From the NCBI RefSeq assembly GCF_001679785.1, contig NZ_CP016286.1:3652001-3716000 (forward strand): a stretch of DNA of 64,000 bases, read 5' to 3'. The notes beneath the pieces were generated by a model. It worked only from the letters and a program-made list of their open reading frames with translations, did not search any database and had not been told where the DNA came from. Source of the DNA: Rhizobium leguminosarum (GTDB lineage: Bacteria; Pseudomonadota; Alphaproteobacteria; Rhizobiales; Rhizobiaceae). Position 1 is the stretch's first letter, and each line of letters begins with the position of its first letter. Below are positions 9,627 to 18,917 of the stretch, piece after piece. Position numbers and translations under genes: made by a program.

Positions 9627-10937
9627 TCAGCCTGGCTTTGCGCCGTCTTCCCCGGCCGGGCGGATGCGCAGCTTGGTGATGCGGTTCTTCTCCCGCTTCA
9701 TGACGACGAAACGCTTGCCATAAAAAGTGAAGGCCTGGCGCTCTTCCGGGATGGTCATCGATTCGTGGATGACGAGGCCGGCGATCGTCGTCGCCTCCTC
9801 ATCGGGCAGGTTCCAGTCGAGCGCCCGGTTCAGGTCGCGGATCGGCACGCCGCCGTCGACGACGACGGAACCGTCGGCCTCCTGACGCACACCCTGTATC
9901 TCGATATCGTGCTCGTCGGAGATGTCGCCGACGATTTCCTCGAGAATGTCCTCCAGCGTGACGATGCCCTGCACCTCGCCATATTCGTCGACGACGACGG
10001 CGAAATGCTGCTTGCGGCGCAGGAAAGTGTTGAGCTGGTCCTCGAGATTGGTGCTGTCGGGCACGAACCACGGCTTCTGCGCGATCTTGACGATATCGAG
10101 GTTCCGCGGCTCCATGTTCGGCTCGGCGAGCGCCCGCAGCAGATCCTTGGCGTGGACGACGCCGATGATGTTGTCGATCGTGCCGCGCCACAACGGCATG
10201 CGCGTATAGGGGCTTTCGAGGATGACGCGCACCACCGCTTCCGGCGGATCGTCGGCGTTGATCGCCCGCATCGCGGTGCGGTGGACCATGATGTCGGACA
10301 ATTCGAGCTCGCTGAGATCGAGCACGCCGCCGAGGCGGTCACGGTCGGCCTTCACCACCGATCCCTCGCGGTGCAGCAGATCCACGGCGCCGCGCAGCTC
10401 CTCATGCGCCGTCAGCATCGATGTCTCGCGTGAGAGATTGATGCCGATCAGCGAAAGAATCTGCCGCACGATCGCATTGACGAAGGAGGAAACCGGGCCG
10501 ACGACGGCAACGAAGAGCTTGGCCGGCAGCGCTATGGCGAGTGCGAAGCGCTCGGGCGCCGAAATCGCCCAGCTCTTCGGCAGCACTTCGGCGAAGATGA
10601 CCAGGATGACGGTCATCGCCAGCGTCGCCAGCGCCACGCCGGAACTGCCGAACAGCCCGAGGAAGAGGCTGGTGGCGATCGAGGAGGACAGGATATTGGC
10701 GAGATTGTTGCCGATGAGCAGCGCGCCGATCAGCCGGTCGCGCCGCTCGATCAACTGCCGGACGAAGCCGGCACGTTCGTCGCCATTGACCTCGAGCGTA
10801 TGAATACGGCTGCGCGAAACGGCGGTCAGCGCGGTCTCGGAGCCGGAAAAGAAGGCGGACATGAGCACCAGCGCCGTGATCGAAAGGATCTCCGGCCAAT
10901 ATGTCGAAAGAAATGCCAGAGCGCCTTGGACCGACAT
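9627..10937 (-). CDS. CNNM/CorC-type membrane protein with CBS domains (hemolysin family)
   Basis: 436 residues. Domains in order: DUF21/CNNM transmembrane domain with about four segments (residues 10-190, including FFSGSETALTAVSRSRIHTLE), a pair of CBS domains (about 205-335, with FAVVVDEYGEVQGIVTLEDILEEIVGDISDE), and a C-terminal CorC_HlyC domain (about 350-430). Such proteins are implicated in Mg2+/Co2+ efflux; the name hemolysin is historical. Its ATG shares one base with the aroB stop (TGATG), so it is the last gene of an aroK-aroB-CNNM operon. Confidence 0.92.
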   Translation of the reverse strand: MSVQGALAFLSTYWPEILSITALVLMSAFFSGSETALTAVSRSRIHTLEVNGDERAGFVRQLIERRDRLIGALLIGNNLANILSSSIATSLFLGLFGSSGVALATLAMTVILVIFAEVLPKSWAISAPERFALAIALPAKLFVAVVGPVSSFVNAIVRQILSLIGINLSRETSMLTAHEELRGAVDLLHREGSVVKADRDRLGGVLDLSELELSDIMVHRTAMRAINADDPPEAVVRVILESPYTRMPLWRGTIDNIIGVVHAKDLLRALAEPNMEPRNLDIVKIAQKPWFVPDSTNLEDQLNTFLRRKQHFAVVVDEYGEVQGIVTLEDILEEIVGDISDEHDIEIQGVRQEADGSVVVDGGVPIRDLNRALDWNLPDEEATTIAGLVIHESMTIPEERQAFTFYGKRFVVMKREKNRITKLRIRPAGEDGAKPG

Positions 10938-12067
10938 CAGGCGTGTTTTTCCCGGAGAAAGCTGATCACTTCGGACGCCGGAACATCGTCGGCGACGAAA
11001 GACTGGCCGACGCCGCGCGTCAGGATGAAGGTGAGCTTGCCGCTCTTGACCTTCTTGTCCTGGGCGATCGCGTCCATCAGCGTTTCGGCCGGCGGCAGGT
11101 CGCCTGGAATGTCGGACATGCGGGTCGGCAGGCCGACCTCCTTCAGATGCCGCTCGACGCGCCGCGCATCGTCGGGACTTGCAAGGTTCATCCGTGCGGA
11201 GAATTCATGCGCCAGCACCATGCCGATCGAAACGCCCTCGCCATGCACGAGGCGGGAGCTGTCATAGGCGGTCGCCGCTTCCAGTGCGTGGCCGAAGGTA
11301 TGGCCGAGATTGAGCAGCGCCCGCTGACCATTCTCGCGCTCGTCGGCAACGACGACATCGGCCTTCGCCTGGCAGCTTGCGGCAATCGCCTCGATGCGCG
11401 CGGAGCCGCCTGTAAAAACCGCCTTCCAGTTCGCTTCCAGCCAGGCGAAGAAATCCGGCTTGTCGATCAGCCCGTATTTCGCGACCTCGGCGTAACCTGC
11501 GCGGAATTCGCGCGCGCTCAGCGAATTCAGCACATCCGTGTCGGCCAGAACCAGGTCCGGCTGATGGAAGACGCCGATCAGATTCTTGCCGTGGCGGGAA
11601 TTGATTCCGGTCTTGCCGCCGACGGAGGAATCGACCTGCGACAGAAGCGAGGTCGGCACTTGGACGAAGCGCACGCCGCGGCGGACGATGCCGGCCGCAA
11701 ATCCCGAAAGATCGCCGATGACGCCGCCACCGAGCGCGATGACGTAATCGTTGCGCTCGACGCGGGCTTCGAGCACCTTGTCGCAGGCCGTCATCAGATG
11801 TTCGAAGCTCTTGGTCTTCTCGCCGGCCGGCAGGACGACCTCAGCCGAGACGATGCCTGCTTCATCCAGACTTGCGACGAGCGCCTTGAGATAAAGCGGA
11901 GCGACATTTTCGTCGGTGACGACAGCCGCCTTGCGGCCCTTTAGCCGGGAGGCGATCTCGGCGCCGGCCCGCGCAATCAACCCCGGCCCGATCAGGATGT
12001 CGTAGGCGCGCTCGCCGAGCGGCACATGCACCGTTCGGATGGCGGGGGCGGAGGTTATCGCATTCAT
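10937..12067 (-). CDS. aroB: 3-dehydroquinate synthase
   Basis: 376 residues. NAD-binding and active-site segments include ALGGGVIGDLSGFAAGIVRRGVRFVQVPTSLLSQVDSSVGGKTGINS and the zinc-ligand region LNLGHTFGHALEA. It converts DAHP to 3-dehydroquinate in the shikimate pathway. The start overlaps the aroK stop by four bases (ATGA), and the downstream CNNM gene overlaps its stop. This aroK-aroB order is common in proteobacteria. Confidence 0.97.
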   Translation of the reverse strand: MNAITSAPAIRTVHVPLGERAYDILIGPGLIARAGAEIASRLKGRKAAVVTDENVAPLYLKALVASLDEAGIVSAEVVLPAGEKTKSFEHLMTACDKVLEARVERNDYVIALGGGVIGDLSGFAAGIVRRGVRFVQVPTSLLSQVDSSVGGKTGINSRHGKNLIGVFHQPDLVLADTDVLNSLSAREFRAGYAEVAKYGLIDKPDFFAWLEANWKAVFTGGSARIEAIAASCQAKADVVVADERENGQRALLNLGHTFGHALEAATAYDSSRLVHGEGVSIGMVLAHEFSARMNLASPDDARRVERHLKEVGLPTRMSDIPGDLPPAETLMDAIAQDKKVKSGKLTFILTRGVGQSFVADDVPASEVISFLREKHA

Positions 12068-12666
12068 GACGCTGCACTTTCCTTCTGAGCTTCGATCACG
12101 GCCTTTAAGACCTCGTCGGCCATGATTTCCTTGCGCACGTCGCGCGAGAGCACGGTCAGATCGGCCTGCGCATAGATCGGATAACGCGCATTCATCAGGC
12201 CCTCGAGCGTCTGCTTCGGATTTTCGGTCTTGAGCAGCGGCCGCGTATCGCGCTTGGCGACCCGGTCCCAGAGCACGTCGAGATCGGCCTTCAGCCAGAC
12301 GGAAAGGCCGCCCTTCTTGATATGCTTGCGCGTCCGGTCGTTGATGAAGGCGCCGCCTCCGGTGGAGACGACGCGCGGCCCGCTCTTCAGCAGCCGCTTG
12401 ATCACCCGCGCTTCCAGCGCCCGGAACTCCTGCTCGCCATAGGCGGCGAAAAGCTCGGCGATCGTCATGCGCGAAACCCGCTCGATCTCGAGATCACTGT
12501 CGATGAAGGGAATGGCGAGCTGGCTGGCGACGATGCGCCCGACAGAGGATTTGCCGGCGCCCATCAGGCCGACAAGGATGAGATTGCGTGAACCGAGCGC
12601 GGCGCGAGCTCTGTCTTTCAAGCTGTCAGCAACGGTCAGCAGTGGTTCACTCATCGGTCCATTCAC
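12064..12666 (-). CDS. aroK: Shikimate kinase
   Basis: 200 residues. Walker A GLMGAGKSSVGR is followed by PFIDSDLEIERVSRMTIAELFAAYGEQEFRALE, the shikimate-binding D-x-D/E and the family's FRxxE region, then RVVSTGGGAF (substrate-binding glycines) and the lid arginine in AKRDTRPLL. It phosphorylates shikimate with ATP. It overlaps aroB by four bases. It starts the leftward operon; the divergent small-protein/xerD unit begins 135 bases to the right. Confidence 0.96.
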   Translation of the reverse strand: MNGPMSEPLLTVADSLKDRARAALGSRNLILVGLMGAGKSSVGRIVASQLAIPFIDSDLEIERVSRMTIAELFAAYGEQEFRALEARVIKRLLKSGPRVVSTGGGAFINDRTRKHIKKGGLSVWLKADLDVLWDRVAKRDTRPLLKTENPKQTLEGLMNARYPIYAQADLTVLSRDVRKEIMADEVLKAVIEAQKESAAS

Positions 12667-12801
12667 ACTTTGTTTGCAAACCGTATCGACAAATGCAGGT
12701 GTAGCGTCAAGTCGCAGGCAAGGGAATCATGGCTTGAATACCGCTTCTTGCACTTGCAGATAGGCTTCTTATAACAGAAGCGAGCATGGAGGAGTTACCT
12801 G

Positions 12802-12978
12802 ATGCCGACCCTGTTCCGTTTCCTGTTCGTCTGCGCGATCCTCGCCGGGACGGTCTACGGAGCGATGCTGGCGCTTGTTACCTTCGTGGAGCCGCAGCAG
12901 CGCGACGTGACGATCCGCATTCCGTCCGAGAGGGTCAATCCGCCCGCCACGGGCGCAATCGACACGACCAGGAAGTGA
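12802..12978 (+). CDS. Small single-pass membrane protein upstream of xerD
   Basis: A 58-residue ORF starting [20 protein letters not shown], with one membrane segment (about residues 4-27), then a short polar tail [27 protein letters not shown] lies seven bases before the ATG, an excellent ribosome-binding site. It reads in a different frame from xerD and its stop is five bases before the xerD ATG, so the two are likely coupled. The function is unknown to me. The coding case rests on the ribosome-binding site, the sensible peptide and the tight spacing. Confidence 0.75.
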   Translation: MPTLFRFLFVCAILAGTVYGAMLALVTFVEPQQRDVTIRIPSERVNPPATGAIDTTRK

Positions 12979-12983
12979 CCGGC

Positions 12984-13937
12984 ATGGTGGATCTCGGCCG
13001 CGTCCATGTGGAATCCTTCCTGGAGATGATGAGCGCCGAGCGGGGTGCTGCCGCCAATACGCTGCAATCCTATGAAAGCGATCTCGACGACGTCCGCACC
13101 TTCCTGAAGGAGCGCAGCATACGGCTCACCGAAGCCGCCTCCGCCGATCTCGCCGCCTATCTCTCCTCGCTCGCCCGAAAGGGCTTCAAACCCTCGTCCC
13201 AGGCGCGCCGGCTTGCCGCCATGCGGCAATTCTACAAGTTCCTCTACGCCGAGGGACTTAGGACCGACGACCCCACCGGCATACTCGACGCGCCGAAGAA
13301 GGGCCGTCCGCTGCCGAAGACGATGGGCGTCGAAGAGGTCGGCAGGCTGCTTTCGCAGGCAGAGGCCGAGGCGGAGGATGCAAGCCCGGGCCAGCTGCAG
13401 CGCCTGCGCATGCTGGCACTGCTGGAACTGCTCTATGCCACCGGAATGCGGGTCAGCGAACTCGTCTCGCTTCCCGCCCGCGTGCTCGATCAGGAAGGCC
13501 GTTTCCTGATGATCCGCGGCAAGGGCAACAAGGAGCGGCTGGTGCCGCTGTCGCATTCGGCGATATCAGCCCTGAAATCCTATGGCCGCCTGCTGGCGGC
13601 CGAAAATGCAGCCGTGAAGGAACAGCAGGAAAGCCCATGGCTGTTTCCCTCCGCCTCGAAGGAGGGATACCTGCCCCGGCAGGTCTTCGCCCGCGACCTC
13701 AAGAACCTGGCGATCCGCGCCGGCCTGACGCCGTCGCTGATCTCGCCGCATGTCATGCGCCACGCCTTTGCCAGCCACCTGCTGGCCAACGGCGCCGATC
13801 TGCGCGTCGTACAGGAACTCCTCGGCCATTCGGACATTTCGACCACACAGATCTACACACATGTCCTCGAAGAGAGGCTGCAGCAGCTTGTCCAGACGCA
13901 TCACCCCCTTGCCAAACAGGCGAAAAAGCACGAATAG
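12984..13937 (+). CDS. xerD: Site-specific tyrosine recombinase XerD
   Basis: 317 residues from [21 protein letters not shown]. The N-terminal SAM-like core-binding domain (about 1-100) precedes the catalytic domain. Catalytic residues are recognisable: Arg in [13 protein letters not shown], Lys in [12 protein letters not shown], His-x-x-Arg in [14 protein letters not shown], His in [11 protein letters not shown] and the nucleophile Tyr in IYTHV. With XerC it resolves chromosome dimers at dif. An in-frame ATG exists at 12786, but it would run through the small upstream gene. The order xerD-accA is usual in rhizobia. Confidence 0.93.
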   Translation: MVDLGRVHVESFLEMMSAERGAAANTLQSYESDLDDVRTFLKERSIRLTEAASADLAAYLSSLARKGFKPSSQARRLAAMRQFYKFLYAEGLRTDDPTGILDAPKKGRPLPKTMGVEEVGRLLSQAEAEAEDASPGQLQRLRMLALLELLYATGMRVSELVSLPARVLDQEGRFLMIRGKGNKERLVPLSHSAISALKSYGRLLAAENAAVKEQQESPWLFPSASKEGYLPRQVFARDLKNLAIRAGLTPSLISPHVMRHAFASHLLANGADLRVVQELLGHSDISTTQIYTHVLEERLQQLVQTHHPLAKQAKKHE

Positions 13938-13999
13938 GACCGGCGACAAGGGGCGGAGCCAGGAAAACGCCCCGGGCACAAGGAACGGAAACGCACCTC

Positions 14000-14953
14000 A
14001 TGCACAATTATCTCGACTTCGAAAAGCCGATCTCCGACCTCGAAGGCAAGATCATCGAGCTGAAGAAGCTCGCAACGGAAGACGAGAGCATCGACACCAC
14101 CGATGAGATCGGCAGGCTGGAGGTTCGCGTCCGCGACGCGATCGTCGAAATCTATTCCAAGCTCAATCCCTGGCAGAAGACGCAGGTCGCCCGCCATCCG
14201 CAGCGACCGCATTTCATCGATTACGCCAAGACCCTGTTCCAGGAATTCACGCCGCTTGCCGGCGACCGCAAATTTTCCGAGGATGCCGCGATCCAGGCGG
14301 GCCTTGCCCGTTTCCGCGGCCAACCCGTCGCCGTCATCGGCCAGGAAAAGGGCAGCGACACCAAGAGCCGCATCAAGCACAATTTCGGCAGCCCCCGTCC
14401 GGAAGGCTACCGAAAGGCGATCCGCATCCTTGAAATGGCCGATCGTTTCGGCCTGCCGGTGATTTCGCTGGTGGATACGGCAGGCGCCTATCCCGGCGTC
14501 GGCGCCGAAGAGCGCGGCCAGGCCGAGGCGATCGCCCGCTCGACGGAAATGTGTCTCGGCGTCAAGGTTCCACTGGTCTCCGTCGTCATCGGCGAAGGCG
14601 GCTCGGGCGGCGCCATCGCCATCGCCACCGGCAACAAGGTCTACATGCTCGAGCATTCGATCTACAGCGTCATCTCGCCGGAAGGGGCCGCCTCCATCCT
14701 CTGGCGCGATTCCACCCGCGCCCGGGAAGCGGCGACCAACATGAAGATCACCGCCGAGGACCTGAAATCGCTCGGCGTCATCGACGGCATCATTTCCGAG
14801 CCGCTCGGCGGCGCACATCGCGATCCCGACAGCGTGATAGCAGCAACCGGTGACGTGATCGCCAGTGCTCTGGCCGAAATGGCGTCCCGCTCGGGCGAGC
14901 AGCTGCGCAACGATCGCCGCCAGAAATTCCTCGCCATGGGCCGCAATCTCTAA
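14000..14953 (+). CDS. accA: Acetyl-CoA carboxylase carboxyltransferase subunit alpha
   Basis: 317 residues beginning [24 protein letters not shown], the family N-terminus. The carboxyltransferase core shows [39 protein letters not shown] and the oxyanion-forming [40 protein letters not shown]. With AccD it transfers carboxyl from biotin to acetyl-CoA to make malonyl-CoA for fatty acid synthesis. It is 62 bases downstream of xerD on the same strand. Confidence 0.97.
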   Translation: MHNYLDFEKPISDLEGKIIELKKLATEDESIDTTDEIGRLEVRVRDAIVEIYSKLNPWQKTQVARHPQRPHFIDYAKTLFQEFTPLAGDRKFSEDAAIQAGLARFRGQPVAVIGQEKGSDTKSRIKHNFGSPRPEGYRKAIRILEMADRFGLPVISLVDTAGAYPGVGAEERGQAEAIARSTEMCLGVKVPLVSVVIGEGGSGGAIAIATGNKVYMLEHSIYSVISPEGAASILWRDSTRAREAATNMKITAEDLKSLGVIDGIISEPLGGAHRDPDSVIAATGDVIASALAEMASRSGEQLRNDRRQKFLAMGRNL

Positions 14954-15148
14954 TGGACATTCGGCTCTTCGCCGATTGGGGCCAAATCTTGGCCACATTG
15001 ATGTTATCTGTAGCATTCGCGCTTGCGGGGATGTTCCAGGCACGTCATAGGCTGGTAAGGACTTATAAAGTATAAGCCGTCTATGATTCCGTTTGATGCC
15101 GGACTCCATGGGCGGACCGGGTCGCATTATCTTTATGGGCTAGTTGGG

Positions 15149-16375
15149 ATGCGCATACGTCATTTTGCCTATATTTCCCTCATAGCGCTGGCTCTGTCCG
15201 GCTGCAATGACGCGTTGGAAACCGCGCAGGTCGATCTTTCCAAGGTCAAGAACAAGGTCGAGCAGCCGCTTCCCAGCCATATCCTCGCGCAGATGTCCGC
15301 CAAGGGCATGGACCGCAATTCGCCGATCATGATCCGCATCTTCAAGGAAGAAGGTGCCATGGAGATCTGGAAGGCGAAGACCGACAACCGTTTCGACAAG
15401 ATCGCCGACTATAAGATCTGCGCCTGGTCCGGCCGTCTCGGCCCGAAGGTAAAGACCGGCGACCGGCAGGCGCCGGAAGGTTTCTACGACCTGACGCGCG
15501 CCAACCTGAACCCCAATTCGAAATATTATCTGGCGATCAACACCGGCTTCCCGAACCGCTACGACGCGGCGAACGGCCGTACCGGCTCCGATCTGATGAT
15601 CCACGGCGCCTGCTCGTCTTCCGGCTGCTATTCGATGACCGACCAGCAGGTGCTGGAGATCTACGCCTTCGCCCGCGACGCCTTCAAGGGCGGCCAGTCG
15701 ACCGTGCAGCTGCAGGCCTTCCCCTTCCGCATGACGGCGGAAAACATGGTCAAGCATCGCCTCGACAGCAATTACGACTTCTGGAAGATGCTGAAGGTCG
15801 GCTACGACAATTTCGAAGTGACGAAGCGCCCGCCCGAGGTGAATGTCTGCGAGAAGAAATACGTCTTCAATCAGCAGGCAACCGACGGCGGCGCCTTCAA
15901 TGCCGCCGGCAAGTGCCCTGTTATGTCGACGCCGCCGGCACTGACGGCAGCTCTCGCCTCCTACGGCAAGACCTACGATGCCGATTATGCCAAGGCGATG
16001 AGAAAATTTGACGGCATGGCCTGGTACGATCCCACGGAAGCCGAGCGTAAGGCCGTGGTCGCCAAGCTGCGCAAGGGCCGCGAACTTGCTTACGCTCCGA
16101 CCGGCACGTCTCTGGAAGCCGGCCGCATGGTCAAGGTCGCCGAACTCGAAGACCTGATGGCCAAGCGCACCGCGCAGGGCCTCGCCGCCAAGACCGCGCC
16201 AGGCGCCACGCCTGCAGCACCCGCCCAGCCGCAGGCAACGGCCGTCGCTGCCGCGACGCCCGCGGTCGTGCCGGTGCCGATGCAGAATCCGCTGGCCTTT
16301 ACCGCGCCCGAACCGCAGGAAACGGCAGACGCCACGGCAAAGAAGCCGTTCTGGAAATTCTGGGCGAGGAACTGA
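15149..16375 (+). CDS. L,D-transpeptidase (YkuD-like) family lipoprotein
   Basis: 408 residues from MRIRHFAYISLIALALSGC. The lipobox LSGC predicts a lipoprotein. The catalytic region reads LMIHGACSSSGCYSMTDQQVLEIYAFA, giving the His-Gly and Ser-x-Gly-Cys residues of L,D-transpeptidases or related murein endopeptidases (YafK type). The last 90 residues are low-complexity Ala/Pro ending in KKPFWKFWARN. It likely acts on peptidoglycan crosslinks or outer-membrane attachment. I preferred 15149 over an in-frame ATG 22 codons earlier because only the later start gives a clean signal peptide. Confidence 0.85.
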   Translation: MRIRHFAYISLIALALSGCNDALETAQVDLSKVKNKVEQPLPSHILAQMSAKGMDRNSPIMIRIFKEEGAMEIWKAKTDNRFDKIADYKICAWSGRLGPKVKTGDRQAPEGFYDLTRANLNPNSKYYLAINTGFPNRYDAANGRTGSDLMIHGACSSSGCYSMTDQQVLEIYAFARDAFKGGQSTVQLQAFPFRMTAENMVKHRLDSNYDFWKMLKVGYDNFEVTKRPPEVNVCEKKYVFNQQATDGGAFNAAGKCPVMSTPPALTAALASYGKTYDADYAKAMRKFDGMAWYDPTEAERKAVVAKLRKGRELAYAPTGTSLEAGRMVKVAELEDLMAKRTAQGLAAKTAPGATPAAPAQPQATAVAAATPAVVPVPMQNPLAFTAPEPQETADATAKKPFWKFWARN

Positions 16376-16380
16376 ACGGC

Positions 16381-16605
16381 TTGAACCCCGTTCTCTACGA
16401 TCTTCGCGGCCTGAAATGCCCACTCCCCGTGATCAAGACACGCAAGAAGCTCGCCGCCTTGGCGAGCGGCACGCTCATTCGCGTCGACACCACCGATCCG
16501 CTAGCCGTGATCGATATGCCGCACTTCTGCAATGAGGACGGCCACGAGCTGGTCGAAACGGAAAAGACCGAAAGCGGCCACCGTTTCCTGATCCGCAAGC
16601 GCTGA
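16381..16605 (+). CDS. TusA-like sulfurtransferase family protein
   Basis: 74 residues with a TTG start. The core DLRGLKCPLPVIKTRKKL carries the single conserved Cys-Pro of TusA/SirA proteins; DTTDPLAVIDMPHFCNEDGHEL follows. Such proteins pass persulfide sulfur to tRNA thiolation or molybdenum cofactor enzymes. It starts five bases after the transpeptidase gene, so it shares that transcript. Confidence 0.9.
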   Translation: MNPVLYDLRGLKCPLPVIKTRKKLAALASGTLIRVDTTDPLAVIDMPHFCNEDGHELVETEKTESGHRFLIRKR

Positions 16606-17214
16606 AGCGCGTCTCCCAAACCAGTAAGCAGATCTAAAAGAGCCACGCGGTTGGGTATCTGACCTATGCTCTTTGCGGCGCATATCTTGCCGAAGCATGG
16701 GACCAGCAAACCGTCGGGAAAAACCAGCGTAATTGAACGAGCCTGACGGTTCGTACGACAGGCTTCACCGTCGGCTGCCGTCCGCGCCTCCGACCTTGCC
16801 TCTCGCGCTTTCACAGCTGTCGATAGGAGAGCAAGCAACGGCGAAAATTCGTCATACAACTACACAGCTTTTGTATGTTGACATTATACTTTACAGGTTC
16901 TAGCCATAGTGAGCCGATCGGAGGAACGGCAAGAATAGAGGAGGCTATCGACCCAAGTCTTCTGTTTCCACGAGAAGAGCGACAGTGTGCGCGTGCAGAG
17001 GTAAGCAACTGCTCCATCGGACGCGATGGCACGTTGAGCCGTGTTGGTATGTCTCTATGAAATCTTCGAACGCGCGCAACCTTTCGGGCCGGACCCGCAG
17101 TGCCCGGTACTGGAAGTATCGCTGGAAGGCAAAGCGCGCAGAGGACCTTCCTCTAAGTCGCAAAGCCGGGATACCGACTCTGAGAATTAATCGTCATGCA
17201 AACGGGAGGAGAGC
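16606..17214. other. 609-base intergenic region before the TRAP operon
   Basis: No convincing gene. A short AT-rich patch around 16870-16890 contains GTATGTTGACATTATAC, with GTAT and ATAC at its ends and a TTGACA inside. It could be a promoter or a GntR-type operator, but it is about 330 bases from dctP and no good -10 follows at standard spacing. The last bases before dctP (GGGAGGAG) are its ribosome-binding site. Confidence 0.4.
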
Positions 17215-18192
17215 ATGAAAAACTTTGTTAAACTGGCGGCCGGTCTTATGGTTGCCGCTTCATTCATGAGCGGCGCGGCCAGCGCTCAAACGGTGCTGAA
17301 ATCGTCCGATACCCATCCGGACGGCTATCCGACAGTCGAGGGCGTCAAGTATTTCGGTGAGCTGTTGAAGGAGCGCACGCAGGGCCGCTATTCCCTCGAA
17401 GTCTATCATTCCGCCCAGCTCGGCGAGGAGAAAGACACGATCGAACAGGTGCGCTCCGGCGTAATCGAGCTCAATCGTGTGTCAATGGCGCCCTTCAACG
17501 GCACTGTGAAGGAATCGGTCGTTCCGGCTCTGCCCTATATCTTCCGTTCGGAAGATCACATGCACAAGGTCATGGACGGCGCCATCGGCGACCAGATCAA
17601 GAAGGCGTTCGAACCGGCCGGTCTCGTGGTGCTTGCCTTCTACGATGCCGGCGCGCGCTCGTTTTACAACAAGACGAAGCCGATCAATTCGGTTGCCGAC
17701 ATGAAAGGCCTGAAGTTCCGCGTTATCCAGTCCGACATCTTCGTCGACATGGTGGCGGCACTCGGCGCCAATGCCACGCCGATGCCCTATGGAGAGGTCT
17801 ATTCGGCGATCGAAACAGGCGTCATCGACGGCGCGGAGAACAACTTTCCGAGCTACGACACCGCCAAGCACGCCGAAGTGGCGAAGAACTACTCGCTCGA
17901 CGAGCATACGATCCTGCCGGAAGTGTTCGTCATGAACAAGGCGGCGTTCGACAAACTGACGCCGGAGGATCAGGCGGTCTTCAAACAGGCAGCCAAGGAC
18001 AGCGTCGCCAAGCAGCGCGAGCTGTGGTCAGCCAAGGCCGCTGAATCGCGCGCCAATGTCGAAAAGCTCGGCGCTCAGATCACCATGCCGGACAAGCAGG
18101 GGTTCATCGACGCCGTGGCCCCGGTTTATGAAAAGCACGTGAAAGACGACATGCTGAAGAAGATGGTCGAGGATGTAAAGGCTGTGCAGTAG
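17215..18192 (+). CDS. TRAP transporter substrate-binding protein DctP
   Basis: 325 residues with a signal peptide cleaved after ASA near residue 24. The family core is present: VLKSSDTHPDGYPTVEGVKYF, GARSFYNKTKPINSVADMKGLKFRVIQSDIFVDMVAALGANATPMPYGEVYSAIETGVIDGAENN. The arginine in KFRVIQS is the carboxylate-binding residue of TRAP receptors, so the ligand is probably an organic acid. A strong GGGAGGAG site precedes the ATG. It heads an operon with the small and large permeases and a GntR regulator; an FCD-type regulator suits sugar acids, which is inference. Confidence 0.93.
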   Translation: MKNFVKLAAGLMVAASFMSGAASAQTVLKSSDTHPDGYPTVEGVKYFGELLKERTQGRYSLEVYHSAQLGEEKDTIEQVRSGVIELNRVSMAPFNGTVKESVVPALPYIFRSEDHMHKVMDGAIGDQIKKAFEPAGLVVLAFYDAGARSFYNKTKPINSVADMKGLKFRVIQSDIFVDMVAALGANATPMPYGEVYSAIETGVIDGAENNFPSYDTAKHAEVAKNYSLDEHTILPEVFVMNKAAFDKLTPEDQAVFKQAAKDSVAKQRELWSAKAAESRANVEKLGAQITMPDKQGFIDAVAPVYEKHVKDDMLKKMVEDVKAVQ

Positions 18193-18334
18193 CCTTGCCT
18201 GCCTTCTTTGTCGCCGAAAGCGGCATCGGTTATCGGGGTGGAAAGTTATCTCCACCCCGGTTCACCGTGCATGCACACCTTTCTCCTCTCCTCCCGACAA
18301 GGGATAGTGAGCGCCCAAATTCGACGAGGTCCCT

Positions 18335-18913
18335 ATGTCGAACAACCTGACACCCGTCGTCAATTTTCTGACGCGCCTGAGCAACGCCGCCCTTTGGCTT
18401 GCGGGCACCGGCTTGGTGCTGATGACGGTCTTTGTCGCCTGGCAGGTATTTTGCCGCTATGTGCTGAATGACTCGCCGAGTTGGACGGAGCCGGGCTCGG
18501 TCATGCTGATGAGCTGGTTCATCTTCCTCGGCGCCGCCGTCGGCATCCGTGAGAATAATCATCTTGGTTTCGACGTGCTGCTTTATGTGCTGCCGAAATC
18601 CGGCAAGCGCGTCCTGCGCATGATCTCGGACGTCGTCATTCTCGCCTTTGGCGCCGGCATGGTCTGGTACGGCGGCGCGCTCATGAGCCTGACCTGGAAC
18701 ACAACCTTGCCGTCGCTGGGTATCTCAGGCGCGTTCGACTATCTGCCGCTTGCAGGCGGCGGCGTGCTTGCCGTGATCTTCTCGCTGGAGCGCATCGTGC
18801 TCCGCCTCGCCGGCGAACCGATCGACGATGCGCTGGATGAGGTTCTGCCGGCGGAAATCGCCGTCGAGATCGAAAACATCAATGCCGATCCGAACGTCAA
18901 ATTGAAAGTCTAG
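18335..18913 (+). CDS. TRAP transporter small permease DctQ
   Basis: 192 residues with four membrane segments. The family features appear: VAWQVFCRYVLNDSPSWTEPGSVMLMSWFIFLGAAVGIRENNHLGFDVL. It pairs with the large permease, whose gene begins four bases after this stop. The C-terminal 35 residues are polar and acidic. It lies 142 bases after dctP. Confidence 0.93.
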   Translation: MSNNLTPVVNFLTRLSNAALWLAGTGLVLMTVFVAWQVFCRYVLNDSPSWTEPGSVMLMSWFIFLGAAVGIRENNHLGFDVLLYVLPKSGKRVLRMISDVVILAFGAGMVWYGGALMSLTWNTTLPSLGISGAFDYLPLAGGGVLAVIFSLERIVLRLAGEPIDDALDEVLPAEIAVEIENINADPNVKLKV

Positions 18914-18917
18914 CGCG

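Noticed and set aside
12786..12983. 66-residue N-terminal extension of XerD
   Set aside because: It overlaps the better-supported small membrane gene in another frame, has no family match and lies before the normal XerD start.
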